64,000 nt of DNA from SZUA-318 sp964412015 (GTDB taxonomy: Bacteria > Gemmatimonadota > Gemmatimonadetes > Longimicrobiales > Gaopeijiaceae): contig CAYPMO010000008.1 of the NCBI GenBank assembly GCA_964412015.1, positions 32,670 to 96,669 of the forward strand, written 5' to 3'. Both the position numbers and the translations under genes were made by a program. Shown here piece by piece: positions 35,794-43,897 of the stretch (its first letter is position 1; every line of letters begins with the position of its first letter). A model generated the notes under the pieces. That model was not told the DNA's origin, made no database searches, and saw only the letters and a program-made list of their open reading frames with translations.

Positions 35794-36141
35794 TCAGGCC
35801 CAGCCTCGGACGCCCCAGCGGTAGAGGAACGTCATAAGGGCCGCGAAGACGAACGCGGCGCCCAACCCGCCCGGACTCAACGCCACCGGCTCGTAGAGAT
35901 GGAAGATGCCGACGCCCAGCATGCCTCCGATGACCGCTGCGAAGCCACCCAGGGCCATGAGGACCGGCGTGTGTCCGGGAGCTTCCTCCGGTCGCTTGAC
36001 GAACACCTTCATCCCGAGACCGATGACGGCCCCCATGACGATCCAGATCCCGATGCCGATCCAGTTCTGCATCTCCGGCTCTGCCGACGCGATCCACGCG
36101 TTGAAGTCCTCGAAATCAGCGCGCGAAATGTACCCGAACAC
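35794..36141 (-). CDS. Small membrane protein, GlsB/YeaQ/YmgE-like
   Basis: The 115-residue protein has three hydrophobic segments: WIGIGIWIVMGAVIGLGMKVF, VLMALGGFAAVIGGMLGVGIF, and AAFVFAALMTFLYRW. The glycine-rich GGFAAVIGGMLG pattern resembles the GlsB/YeaQ/YmgE (transglycosylase-associated) family, small inner-membrane proteins often linked to stress. The identification is tentative. It stands alone on the minus strand with 223 non-coding bases before the peptidase gene. It is divergent from the unknown gene at 36204, leaving only 62 bases for both promoters. Confidence 0.6.
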   Translation of the reverse strand: MFGYISRADFEDFNAWIASAEPEMQNWIGIGIWIVMGAVIGLGMKVFVKRPEEAPGHTPVLMALGGFAAVIGGMLGVGIFHLYEPVALSPGGLGAAFVFAALMTFLYRWGVRGWA

Positions 36142-36203
36142 CCAGGACGCGGCCAGCCCGCGTCGGTGTTGACGGCGCTGCGGGAAGGCGGAAGCTTGAG
36201 CGC

Positions 36204-36686
36204 GTGAGCGAGATCATCGATCTGGGGGAGTACCTCCGTCGTCGCGACGAGGGAGGTAAGCCCACGTCCACCTTCTGTCTGTGGGGGGCCGAGGGCGAGC
36301 GCTCGCGCTTCGCGTTGCCGCTGTGGCGTGCCATCTACCTGGCGGCGGGGGAGCGCGGAGGGATCGTGTGGGAAACCGAGGGTGGGGGGGCGCCGAGACC
36401 GTTCGTCGTGCTCGACCTGGGGTCGGACCCGGCCCGGATCGACTTCGAATGGCATAGCGGGCCGGGACTGGATCCGGACCGAGTGCCGGACGTGCTGCCG
36501 GGCCCGGACGGGGGCCTCGCGGTGTACCTCGGCTCGGAGGGGGAGAAGCGGTGGTTCCTCCTGCTCGCGGGTGGGACGGAGGGACTGAAGGAGCCGAAGG
36601 GGAGGGACCGCGAGGACATCCTCTTCTTGGCGGGGGAGTGCGCCGGCTTGCTCTTCCTCCGGGGGTTCGCGGCCGGGACGAGTTGA
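36204..36686 (+). CDS. Hypothetical protein
   Basis: I do not recognise this 160-residue protein. It starts at GTG 36204 and is predicted soluble, with an N-terminal IIDLGEYLRRRDEGGKP segment, a mixed beta-rich middle (FVVLDLGSDPARIDF) and an acidic, proline- and glycine-rich region. The C terminus ends in a hydrophobic stretch GLLFLRGFAAG. Its codon use and base composition match its neighbours, so it is probably a genuine gene. It is convergent with the PspA-like gene and shows no operon partner. Function cannot be inferred. Confidence 0.6.
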   Translation: MSEIIDLGEYLRRRDEGGKPTSTFCLWGAEGERSRFALPLWRAIYLAAGERGGIVWETEGGGAPRPFVVLDLGSDPARIDFEWHSGPGLDPDRVPDVLPGPDGGLAVYLGSEGEKRWFLLLAGGTEGLKEPKGRDREDILFLAGECAGLLFLRGFAAGTS

Positions 36687-36734
36687 TCTCCCGCCGGCGG
36701 CTCGGGACTCACGGCCGCGCGACTTCGGCGCCCC

Positions 36735-37388
36735 TCACTCCCGCCCCATCCTCCGCTTCAACTCCTCCAGGCGGGCGTCCACGTCGGCCTCGGGGGGTGG
36801 CGGGGGCGAGAAATCGGAGTCGTCCTCCAGGCCCAGGCGCGCGAATTCCTCGGCCGCCTGCGCCCTGGCGTCTTCCGCACCGATCTTCTCGGCCATGCGG
36901 TCCAGCTCGCTGAAGAGGTCATCGGCCGCGTGGAGCGTCTCGCGCGCCCCGGTGCGACCGGTGGTGGCGGTCATCGCGTCGCGCTTGGCCTGCACCACCT
37001 TGAGCTTGCCCAGCATGTCGTCCACTTCCTTGACGCGGATCGCGAGCTCCGCCTTCATCGCGACCGCCTTCTGCTCCAGGATACGCTGCCGCTCCTCCCG
37101 CTTCTCGGCGTACTCGGTGGCGACCGCCGCCGTTTCCCGGTCCCCGATGTCGGCAGCCATCTTGCCCCGGCGGCGGGCCGTGGAGGCCTCGGCCTTCTCG
37201 CGCTCGGCCTCGGCCGTCGCCCGGGTGATCTGGATCTCCAGCTCCCGGATGGCCGCCTTGGCATCCGCCACCTCCGAGCGCATGCCCACCAGGAGCCGAT
37301 CCACGGTCTCGGGAACCTGGTCGCGAGACAGCTCCTTGTTGAAGTTCTCCACCGCCTCGCGGAAGGCGTTGCGCAGGTTCTCGAACAT
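36735..37388 (-). CDS. PspA/IM30-like coiled-coil protein
   Basis: The 217-residue protein is almost entirely a charged coiled coil from about residue 25 to 150. It has VDRLLVGMRSEVADAKAAIRELEIQI, and then long runs rich in Ala, Glu, Lys and Arg. The tail is acidic with a short polyproline stretch and ends LEELKRRMGRE. This architecture resembles the PspA/IM30/Vipp1 membrane-stress family, though the usual PspA N terminus is not conserved, so the call is structural. It follows the ECF sigma factor gene on the same strand, separated by 103 bases that contain a 10-bp stem, and may be part of its regulon. Confidence 0.6.
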   Translation of the reverse strand: MFENLRNAFREAVENFNKELSRDQVPETVDRLLVGMRSEVADAKAAIRELEIQITRATAEAEREKAEASTARRRGKMAADIGDRETAAVATEYAEKREERQRILEQKAVAMKAELAIRVKEVDDMLGKLKVVQAKRDAMTATTGRTGARETLHAADDLFSELDRMAEKIGAEDARAQAAEEFARLGLEDDSDFSPPPPPEADVDARLEELKRRMGRE

Positions 37389-37431
37389 GGTCCATCGCCT
37401 CCGAGTGGTACGCGGGCTGCGCCGCGAAACA

Positions 37432-37469
37432 TAATGCCGGACACGGGGACTCGCCCGCATCCGGCATTA
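37432..37469. terminator. Hairpin between ECF sigma and PspA-like genes
   Basis: A perfect 10-base inverted repeat, TAATGCCGGA at 37432 and TCCGGCATTA at 37460, is separated by 18 bases that contain a smaller GGG/CCC pair. On the minus strand it lies after the sigma factor stop and is followed by TGTTTCG. It can act as a partial terminator or processing site that lowers expression of the PspA-like gene, or as a protein-binding site for that gene. Confidence 0.5.
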
Positions 37470-37491
37470 CGGCCCGAAGAGACGCGATGTT

Positions 37492-38121
37492 CTAGTTCAG
37501 GAACGGCTCGATGCGCTGTGCGAAGGAATTGCGCGCCCGGTGCAGGCGGCTCTTCACGGTGCCGAGGTTCACGCCGGTGATCTCGGCGATCTCCTCGTAG
37601 CTCTTTCCCTCGAGCTCCCGGAGGCGGAAGACCAGCCGGTGATGCTCCGGCAGCTCCTTCACGAGCTCCTCGACCAACCGCTTCAGATAGCGCTTCCGGT
37701 AGAGGTCGTCGGGACGCATCGAGGAATCCTCGAACTGGAGCGGGCGGTGCTCCTCCTCCCAGTTGCCGGTGAGCCGCTGGAACAGGACGAGAGGGCTGCG
37801 AGACCGGTTGCGCAGCTCGTTCTTCGCCAGGTTGGACGCGATCGTGTACACCCAGGTCGAGAACTTCTTCGTCGTGTCGAAGCGGTGGAGGTGCCGGGTG
37901 ACCCGGATGAACGCCTCCTGGACCAGGTCCTGTGCGCGGTCCGGGTCTCCGGTCTTGCGCGTGATGAAGTGGACGAGGCGATCACGATAGCGCTCGTACA
38001 GCTCCCGGAAGGCCCCCGGCCGCCCCTCCAGGTGGGCGGTGACGAGGTCCTCGTCCTCCAGCTCGCTCAAGGGGCGGGACTCCAGGAGCGTCTCGGTCTG
38101 TGCCGTGTCGACCTTGATCAT
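37492..38121 (-). CDS. ECF-type RNA polymerase sigma factor
   Basis: This 209-residue protein has the two-domain ECF layout. Region 2 has FRELYERYRDRLVHFITRKTGD, DRAQDLVQEAFIRV and FSTWVYTIASNLAKNELRN. Region 4 has ELPEHHRLVFRLRELEGKSYEEIAEITGVNLGTVKSRLHRAR. It directs polymerase to a specialised set of promoters. No zinc-finger anti-sigma gene is adjacent, although ECF genes usually have one; control may be transcriptional or by a distant factor. The start is ATG 38121. The next gene on the strand is the PspA-like coiled coil. A self-regulated promoter was not found with confidence. Confidence 0.92.
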   Translation of the reverse strand: MIKVDTAQTETLLESRPLSELEDEDLVTAHLEGRPGAFRELYERYRDRLVHFITRKTGDPDRAQDLVQEAFIRVTRHLHRFDTTKKFSTWVYTIASNLAKNELRNRSRSPLVLFQRLTGNWEEEHRPLQFEDSSMRPDDLYRKRYLKRLVEELVKELPEHHRLVFRLRELEGKSYEEIAEITGVNLGTVKSRLHRARNSFAQRIEPFLN

Positions 38122-38750
38122 GTCGAGTCTGTTCTCGGGCAGCGGTTCTGGACAGAAACGGACGGAGCGCACGGGGCTGCCACGTCCGGCGCCGCCCGCC
38201 GCGAAATCCGGAATCATTCTCGTTTCGAGATTGAAATATGTCGGAGTCCTCGAGTGGCTTCAAGGGCTCCAGCGCGTCCGACGAACCGGAAACAGGACCT
38301 ATGGACTAACGTAACCCGCCCGTCTACCCTTCCGCCACCGATTCTTCAGCAACGCAGGAACGTCCCGTGCCTCCACAGTTCTGTGCGCGCCCGGGGTCCA
38401 GGGCCAGGGCGGCGGCGATACTCCTCGGCCAGGTCGGGGTCGGGGCGCCACCCGACGTATTCGGGGGGGGGGCGTACGCCGGATAGCGCTTTATGGGCCC
38501 AAGGTAGAAAAGAGGAGCGGGGGAGGTGAAGGGTCTCGGTGGCACGAAGAACCAGCCCCCCCAGGGTGGGCCACGAGATTGCCCTTCACACTCCACCCGC
38601 TCCGAGTACCCGCCGAGGCGCCGAGGCGGCTCGATCAGGTACCCCTATATAAAACGATTGGCTTTCGGTGTCACTCTCAATTTGGCACGCTGGCGGAATT
38701 CCCCGGAAATCGGTGTCTGGCCGGTCCCGGCAGGGGAAGACGCGTTGCCC
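38122..38750. other. Long intergenic region with a G10 tract
   Basis: These 629 bases between the divergent ECF sigma and V4R-like genes show no convincing coding frame and no tRNA. There is a run of ten G at 38463-38472 and an AT-rich patch (CTATATAAAACG) at 38645-38656, about 100 bases before the V4R start. These could mark regulatory elements. The in-frame extension upstream of 38751 to 38526 lacks conserved sequence. Confidence 0.5.
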
Positions 38751-39497
38751 ATGAGCCCCCGGGATTCGAGATTACCCGAGGAAGCGCCCGCGGCCCTCCA
38801 TCCCCGAAACCCCCCTTTGAGCACGCCATCTCCCAGCCACACCCTCCCCGCCTCGCGCGGCCGAGTGAAGGCACTGGTTGCCTTGCGGATCCTCGAGACC
38901 ATGAGGGACCAGGACATTCCTCCGGAGCTGCTCGAGGAAGAAGACACGGCGGTCACGCTGCCGCGTCGGCTCGGCCTCAGCGACGTCGTGGAGCGTCAGA
39001 TCCGCTCGTTCCAGACGGACGTGCGACGGGGCATCCGGCTCAGCGACGCCGAGATCCAGGATCTGTTCCGCCTCGTGATCCGGCGGCCCGACGCGGAGGA
39101 CATCTTCGTCAAGGTCGGCCGGAGCCTGGCGGGACGGCCCGCCGGGACATGGCGGCGGCTGCTACCTCGTGGCATCGCGCTGGCGCTCGCGCGGGGCCGC
39201 GTACGGCGTCGGCTCAAGGCACTGTTCGGACGGCGGGTCGGAGGCTTCGCGCGCACCGGGTTCATGATCGAGGGACGGTCGCTTCTGTTCGTCGAGGCCG
39301 ACCCGGGAGGTGAGGCGTGCGCGCTGGTCACCGGGCTGTGCGAGGCGGAGATGGAACAAGCTACGGGACGGCGCGCTGTCGTGAAGCACTCCCTGTGTCA
39401 GGCGCGCGGGGACGCGCTCTGCCGGTGGGAAGGCGAGTTGCTGGTGGCAGCGCCGGAGCCCGCTTCGGTTCTACCCCCCGAGTCGGCCATGGAGTAG
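38751..39497 (+). CDS. V4R-like (4-vinyl reductase-type) small-molecule-binding protein
   Basis: The 248-residue protein starts at ATG 38751. After a proline-rich N-terminal ~40 residues, a soluble domain includes RLGLSDVVERQIRSFQ, DLFRLVIRRPDAEDIFVKVGRSLAG and FMIEGRSLLFVEADPGG. The C-terminal motif VKHSLCQARGDALCRWE is the C-x-x-x-G...C pattern of V4R/XylR-N-like sensory domains, which bind small hydrophobic ligands or a metal. A domain that binds DNA is not evident. It lies 5 bases before the bcp start and is probably co-transcribed. It could act as a sensor or chaperone for a ligand; function is unknown. Confidence 0.65.
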   Translation: MSPRDSRLPEEAPAALHPRNPPLSTPSPSHTLPASRGRVKALVALRILETMRDQDIPPELLEEEDTAVTLPRRLGLSDVVERQIRSFQTDVRRGIRLSDAEIQDLFRLVIRRPDAEDIFVKVGRSLAGRPAGTWRRLLPRGIALALARGRVRRRLKALFGRRVGGFARTGFMIEGRSLLFVEADPGGEACALVTGLCEAEMEQATGRRAVVKHSLCQARGDALCRWEGELLVAAPEPASVLPPESAME

Positions 39498-39502
39498 GTG
39501 GT

Positions 39503-39979
39503 ATGGTCGAGAAGGGCTCGCCGGCGCCCGATTTCACGCTTCCCTCGGACGGGGGGGCCGACGTCAGCCTGTCGTCGTTCCAGGGGCGCAGGGTGGTCCT
39601 CTACTTCTACCCGAAGGACGACACCTCCGGATGCACCGCGGAGGCCTGCGAGATGCGGGACGCGCTCCTGCGGTTCGAGGGCGCGAACGCGGTCGTTCTG
39701 GGTGTCTCTCCGGACTCCGTCGCGTCGCATCGGAGGTTCAGGGACAAGTACGGTCTGAACTTCCCGCTGCTCGCCGACGAGGACCACGCGGTGGCGGAGG
39801 CCTACGGCGTCTGGGTGGAGAAGAAGATGTATGGGCGACAGTACATGGGCATCGAGCGCAGCACGTTCCTCATCGGCGAGGACGGCACGATCCTCGAAGC
39901 GTGGAGGAAGGTGAAGGCCGCGGGGCACGCCGAGGTGGTGGCGCGCGCGGCACGCCTGACCGAACGGAGGGCGACCTAG
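39503..39979 (+). CDS. bcp: Thiol peroxidase, Bcp/PrxQ-type peroxiredoxin
   Basis: The 158-residue protein has the AhpC/TSA thioredoxin-like fold. The peroxidatic cysteine lies in YPKDDTSGCTAEACEMRDA and a second cysteine five residues later is the resolving Cys of the atypical 2-Cys Bcp/PrxQ class. Other typical residues are APDFTLP, GVSPDSVASHRRFRDKYGLNFPLLADED and the C-terminal STFLIGEDGTI. It reduces hydrogen and organic peroxides with thioredoxin in the cytoplasm. It sits between the V4R-like gene and the orphan HATPase gene; spacing of a few bases on both sides suggests one transcript. Confidence 0.95.
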   Translation: MVEKGSPAPDFTLPSDGGADVSLSSFQGRRVVLYFYPKDDTSGCTAEACEMRDALLRFEGANAVVLGVSPDSVASHRRFRDKYGLNFPLLADEDHAVAEAYGVWVEKKMYGRQYMGIERSTFLIGEDGTILEAWRKVKAAGHAEVVARAARLTERRAT

Positions 39980-39982
39980 ACT

Positions 39983-40876
39983 ATGGAGATGATCGGGATC
40001 GTCGTCGGCCTCGTGATGGCCGTCGCCGGCTACGTCGTGGGCCGGAGAACGGGACGAGCCAGGAGCGTCGAGCAGGGCCGACAGGCGGGTCGGGAGGAGG
40101 GCTTCGAGGCGGGGCGGGCGCGCGCCGAGGCCGAGACGGAGCGAACGCTGCGGCTCGTGGTGGACGCGATCTCGCGGGGGCGCAGGCCCGAGGGAATCGG
40201 TCCGGGGAGCCCCTTGTCCGAGCTCCAGCAGGCGCTCGAATCGGGATGGGCCCCTCGAGATCAGGAGCGGCAGCTCGCGTTGCGCGAAGCCGTCGCGCGC
40301 GTGGGCGCCTTCCTCGACAAGGCGGTGCGCGCGCCCCTGGCCGACGCGCCGTCCGAGGCCGGGGCGCCGGAGCTCCGCGAGCGCATCCAGCGGGCGCTGG
40401 GCGCGCTCCAGGACCTGGACTTCTTCGCGAAGGAGCCCCTCCTCGAGGGAGAGCGCCGGGACCTCCCACCGCTCGTCCAGCAGGTCACGAGGGAGTTCGC
40501 CCAGGACCAGGGGGTGGGCGTCCGCATCAGGCTGGACGACAAGCCCGTACGCGCCAAGATCAACGCGGCGTCGTTCATGGACGCGCTTTATCTGGTACTG
40601 CACAACGCAGGACGCTTCGGCGGCGGGGCCACCGTGGACGTCTCCGTCCTGGCGGAGAACGGCTCACCGCGGATTCGCGTGACGGACCGAGGGCCGGGCT
40701 TCTCGCCCGAGGCGTTCCGGCGTGCGTTCGACCCCTTCTATTCCACGACGGACGACGGGCTGGGTCTCGGGTTGCCCCAGGCCAGGCGGCTCATCGAGGG
40801 CATGGGTGGGAAGATCGAGTTGCACAACGTACCGAACGGCGGTGGCGAGGTGGAGATCTCCTTCCCGTCCGTGTGA
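39983..40876 (+). CDS. Orphan membrane HATPase (histidine kinase-like) lacking H-box
   Basis: This 297-residue protein has one N-terminal helix (IGIVVGLVMAVAGYVVG), a charged Ala/Glu/Arg-rich coiled linker to about residue 150, and a C-terminal GHKL ATPase. The ATPase shows the N box near LYLVLHNAGRFGGG, G1 DRGPGF, the F box FDPFYSTTDDG and G2 GLGLGLPQARRLIEGMGG. No histidine occurs in the linker where a HisKA domain should provide the phosphoacceptor. No response regulator gene is nearby. It may be a partner kinase domain, a degenerate sensor, or phosphorylate another residue. The start 4 bases after bcp suggests co-expression with it. Confidence 0.8.
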   Translation: MEMIGIVVGLVMAVAGYVVGRRTGRARSVEQGRQAGREEGFEAGRARAEAETERTLRLVVDAISRGRRPEGIGPGSPLSELQQALESGWAPRDQERQLALREAVARVGAFLDKAVRAPLADAPSEAGAPELRERIQRALGALQDLDFFAKEPLLEGERRDLPPLVQQVTREFAQDQGVGVRIRLDDKPVRAKINAASFMDALYLVLHNAGRFGGGATVDVSVLAENGSPRIRVTDRGPGFSPEAFRRAFDPFYSTTDDGLGLGLPQARRLIEGMGGKIELHNVPNGGGEVEISFPSV

Positions 40877-40891
40877 CCCCGGCCTCGGTGT

Positions 40892-41329
40892 CTATCGGTA
40901 GCCGTATACCTGGTACAGCAGCACGTAGACGACGAGCCCGGTGAGAGAGACGTAGGCCCAGATCGGGAACGTCCATCGCGCCAGGCGGGCGTGCTCGTGG
41001 AAGCGCCTCCTCCGGATGAACCAGAGGAGCCGTAGCACGAGCGGCACCACGACCACGGCGAGCGTCATGTGCGAGAAGAGCACCGACAGGTACACGGTCC
41101 TGGCCATCCCGGCACCGGCGAACTCGTGCGTTCCGGTGAACGCGACCCTCGTCAGGTAGAATACCAGGAACAGGCCGGACGCGGTGAGCGCGGTGAGCAT
41201 CGCGCGACGGTGCAGCCTGACGTTCCTTCTCCGTATGAATGCCCATCCGGCGGCGAGCGCGAGAGCGCTGGTGGCGTTCAGGCTGGCGTTGACGAGCGCC
41301 AGCAGATCGCCCACCTGAGCGCGGTCCAT
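40892..41329 (-). CDS. DUF420 integral membrane protein
   Basis: The 145-residue protein has four hydrophobic helices: LLALVNASLNATSALALAAGW, LTALTASGLFLVFYLTRV, TVYLSVLFSHMTLAVVVVPLVL and WTFPIWAYVSLTGLVVYVLL. Charged loops between them contain histidines (LHRRAM, GTHEF, FHEHARLARW). This fits DUF420 (COG2322), found in heme-copper oxidase assembly clusters. It begins 8 bases after the stop of ctaA, and the two form a probable operon for terminal oxidase assembly. No oxidase subunit gene is in the window. A direct role in copper or heme delivery is suggested by context, not shown. Confidence 0.8.
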   Translation of the reverse strand: MDRAQVGDLLALVNASLNATSALALAAGWAFIRRRNVRLHRRAMLTALTASGLFLVFYLTRVAFTGTHEFAGAGMARTVYLSVLFSHMTLAVVVVPLVLRLLWFIRRRRFHEHARLARWTFPIWAYVSLTGLVVYVLLYQVYGYR

Positions 41330-41337
41330 CTGGATCG

Positions 41338-42258
41338 TCAGCCCGCGGCGGCCGCCGCTTCCGTGGGCGGCCCGACCCGCGCCACGCGGGCCGTGACGGT
41401 GAGGTGGACCAGCGCCACGAGCAGGCTCGCGGCGAGCAGGGTGTGCAAGGAGACCGGCACGACGGCCAGGCGCGCCCAGACCGAGAGGAAGCCGAGGGCG
41501 ACCTGCAGGAAGACGAGCACCGCGGTCCACCTGCTCCAGCTCCGTATCGCCGCGGGCACCTCCGTGCGCGCGACACGCCAGGCCAGACCCAGGACGGCGA
41601 GAGCGGCGAGCACCCCCAGGACCCGATGGGCGAAATGCAGGGCCACCGGCCCGTTCGACAGCGGCGGCACCAGTCGTCCCATGCACAGGGGCACATCCGG
41701 GCACGCGAGGCCCGCATCGGTGTGGCGCACCAGGCCTCCGAGGACCGACTGGGCGAAGACGAGGATCGCGGCCGCGTGGCCCCAGCGACGGAGCGCAATC
41801 GACGCCCGAGGGGTGAGCGGACCCATCCGTCGGGCCCAGGACACCGCGGAGGCCATCGCGGTCGCGAGGCCCAGGAACAGCAGCGCGAGCGCGAGATGGG
41901 TCGTCGAAACCAGGTCGGGGAGCTCGAACAACACGGTCAGGCCGCCGAAGAGGGACTGGACGAGGAGCAAGCCGACGCCGGCGAGTGCCGCCCGGAACAG
42001 CCAGGGCCGGTCGCTCGCCTCCCTGCGCACCAGCCAGGTGGTGAGGCCCCAGAGGAGCAGGAGTCCGCCGGCCACGAGCCGGTGGAGATGCTCCCAGAAG
42101 ACGCCGCCGGACATCTCGGGGACCATCGTCCCGAAGCAGGTGGGCCAGTCGGGGCAGGCGAGGCTCGACTCGGTAGCGTGGACGACGCTTCCGAGAAAGA
42201 GGAGGCCGAGGGTCCAGATCGTGGAGACCGTGAGAGCCCGGGCGTGGAGGGTACGCAT
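41338..42258 (-). CDS. ctaA: Heme A synthase (COX15/CtaA family)
   Basis: This 306-residue inner-membrane protein has about eight helices in two related halves. Each half carries a periplasmic cysteine pair: CPDWPTCFG in the first and CPDVPLCMG in the second. Heme-liganding histidines lie in EHLHRLVAG, TTHLALA, HFAHRVLG and SLHTLLAA. CtaA oxidises the C8 methyl of heme O to formyl to make heme A for cytochrome oxidases. The ATG at 42258 is chosen because it precedes the first helix. It is upstream of the DUF420 gene. Its substrate derives from the heme pathway encoded at the start of the window. Confidence 0.92.
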   Translation of the reverse strand: MRTLHARALTVSTIWTLGLLFLGSVVHATESSLACPDWPTCFGTMVPEMSGGVFWEHLHRLVAGGLLLLWGLTTWLVRREASDRPWLFRAALAGVGLLLVQSLFGGLTVLFELPDLVSTTHLALALLFLGLATAMASAVSWARRMGPLTPRASIALRRWGHAAAILVFAQSVLGGLVRHTDAGLACPDVPLCMGRLVPPLSNGPVALHFAHRVLGVLAALAVLGLAWRVARTEVPAAIRSWSRWTAVLVFLQVALGFLSVWARLAVVPVSLHTLLAASLLVALVHLTVTARVARVGPPTEAAAAAG

Positions 42259-42398
42259 GCCGCTCGGAGGTGCGAGGGAGTCTGAGCGCCGGTTACCCCG
42301 TCCGGGGCTGGGGGTTGCGCGCGCGGCACACACCCGAGACGGTGAGGGGGAGCGCGCTCCGACCGGGAGCCTGCCGGAGAGATTTCAGTGGAGGGCCC

Positions 42399-43529
42399 GT
42401 GGGCGAGCATCGCTGGCGCCATAAGATCCCCAAGGCGATCGACCCGGTCCATCAGTTGCGCGTGGCGGGCCGGTTCGTTCGACGCGCGGTGAAGAAGCCG
42501 GGCGTGCCTCCCGGAACGCTCGTCCACACCGGCGAAAAGAAGGTCGAGCACGTCAGGATCCGGTACCTCGATTACGACGGCACCCAGCTCCAGGAAGCCG
42601 AGGCGAAGGACATCCGCGCCTGCTTCGCGTTCAAGGACTCACCGACCGTCACCTGGTTGAACGTGGACGGGCTCCACGACGTGGACGTGGTCCGTGCGGC
42701 GGGGGAGCATTTCGGGTGGCACCCATTGCTCCTGGAAGACATCGTCGGCACCGAGCAGAGGGCCAAGGTGGAGGAGTACGAGGACTATCTGTTCGTGGTC
42801 CTGCCGCTCCTGACCTGGGACGAGCGGCAGCGGCAGGTGACGCACGAGCAGTTCAGTCTCGTCCTCGGCGAGCGCTACGTATTTACGTTCCAGGAACGGT
42901 GGAGCGACCTGTTCGACCCGGTGCGCGAGCGCCTGCGGCACGCCAAGGGGAGGATCCGGACCCGCGGCGCCGACTATCTGGCGTACGCTCTCATGGACGC
43001 GGTCGTGGATCACTGCTTCCAGGTCCTGGAGCGCATCGCCGAGGTCATCGAGGACCTGGAGGAGGAAGTCCTCACCGATGACGGACGGGAGACCATGATC
43101 CGGCTGCACGCGATCAAGCGTGAGCTGATCGCGGTCCGCAAGGCGGTGTGGCCGATGCGGGACGTCCTCGCCCGGGTCGTCCGGGACGAGGAGGACATGT
43201 TCACGCCGGAGACGGAGCTCTTCCTCCGGGACGCCCACGACCACTCGGTGCAGGTCGTGGAGAGCGTGGAAGCCTTGCGGGACGTGTTGTCCGGCGCCAT
43301 GGATCTTCACCTCTCCATGATGGAGGCACGCGCGAACGAGGTGATGAAGGTCCTCACGATCATAGCCAGCATCTTCATTCCGCTTACGTTCGTGGTGGGC
43401 ATCTACGGAATGAACTTCCATTACATGCCCGAGCTGGACATGCCGTGGGCCTACCCGGCCGTCCTGCTGATCCTGGCCACGCTCGCGGTGAGCATGGTCG
43501 TCGTTTTCCGGAAGAAGGGGTGGATGTGA
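42399..43529 (+). CDS. corA: CorA-family magnesium/cobalt channel
   Basis: The 376-residue protein has a large cytosolic funnel domain and two C-terminal helices. The diagnostic YGMN pore motif lies near residue 335 in GIYGMNFHYMPEL, preceded by the first helix TIIASIFIPLTFVVGI. The second helix is VLLILATLAVSMVVVF, and the tail is basic (RKKGWM). A conserved cytosolic segment is KVEEYEDYLFVVLPLL. CorA pentamers conduct Mg2+ (and Co2+) into the cell. GTG 42399 is chosen, with GGAGGG a few bases upstream. The stop overlaps the start of the lipoprotein gene (TGATG), and the lipoprotein and DUF5916 genes follow. Confidence 0.94.
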   Translation: MGEHRWRHKIPKAIDPVHQLRVAGRFVRRAVKKPGVPPGTLVHTGEKKVEHVRIRYLDYDGTQLQEAEAKDIRACFAFKDSPTVTWLNVDGLHDVDVVRAAGEHFGWHPLLLEDIVGTEQRAKVEEYEDYLFVVLPLLTWDERQRQVTHEQFSLVLGERYVFTFQERWSDLFDPVRERLRHAKGRIRTRGADYLAYALMDAVVDHCFQVLERIAEVIEDLEEEVLTDDGRETMIRLHAIKRELIAVRKAVWPMRDVLARVVRDEEDMFTPETELFLRDAHDHSVQVVESVEALRDVLSGAMDLHLSMMEARANEVMKVLTIIASIFIPLTFVVGIYGMNFHYMPELDMPWAYPAVLLILATLAVSMVVVFRKKGWM

Positions 43530-43897
43530 TGATCAGCGCGAAATGGTGGGCCGCCGCCCTGACGGTGGCGCTAGCGGCATCGGCCGGCTGCTCGGATGTG
43601 ACGTTCGAGGGAGGGAGCCCGGTCACCATCTCACTCAGTGCGGACCGGGCGACCGCGAGCGTGGGAGAGAACGTGCTGTTCGTCTACGACGCCCGGGGCT
43701 CGATCCTCGACGGGGTGACCGTCGCCTACGGGGACGGTGTGGCCGACACCGCGTACACCAGCGGAGCCCTGAGCGCTCGCGGGGAGTTCCTCCACGCGTA
43801 CGGCCTCTCCGGCTCGTTCACCGCGGTGGGCGTCGTGTACGACGCCGTTCAGGGCTCGGATACCGCGACGGTCGTCATCCAGGTGACGGAGGGGTGA
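43529..43897 (+). CDS. Small lipoprotein with a PKD/Ig-like fold (hypothetical)
   Basis: The 122-residue protein opens with ISAKWWAAALTVALAASAGC, a lipoprotein signal with lipobox ASAGC. The mature domain is beta-rich and of PKD/bacterial Ig character: ISLSADRATASVGENVLFVYDARGS, GVTVAYGDG, HAYGLSGSFTAVGVVYD and SDTATVVIQV. Its start overlaps the corA stop and its stop overlaps the DUF5916 gene (GTGA), so it is translated in a tight group. It may be a surface or periplasmic adaptor for the large outer-membrane protein that follows. Function unknown. Confidence 0.75.
   Translation: MISAKWWAAALTVALAASAGCSDVTFEGGSPVTISLSADRATASVGENVLFVYDARGSILDGVTVAYGDGVADTAYTSGALSARGEFLHAYGLSGSFTAVGVVYDAVQGSDTATVVIQVTEG

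Noticed and set aside
38681..38702. Sigma-54-like TGGCAC...GC element upstream of the V4R-like gene
   Set aside because: The distance between the GG and GC dinucleotides is seven bases instead of the required ten, and no sigma-54 activator is nearby.
38755..38780. tRNA-like TTCGA segment near the V4R-like gene start
   Set aside because: The flanking five-base T-stem does not pair and no anticodon arm or acceptor stem was found.
43543..43893. In-frame extension upstream of the DUF5916 gene
   Set aside because: It runs through the lipoprotein gene in another frame and lacks conserved residues. GTG 43894 gives a proper signal peptide and overlaps the upstream stop.
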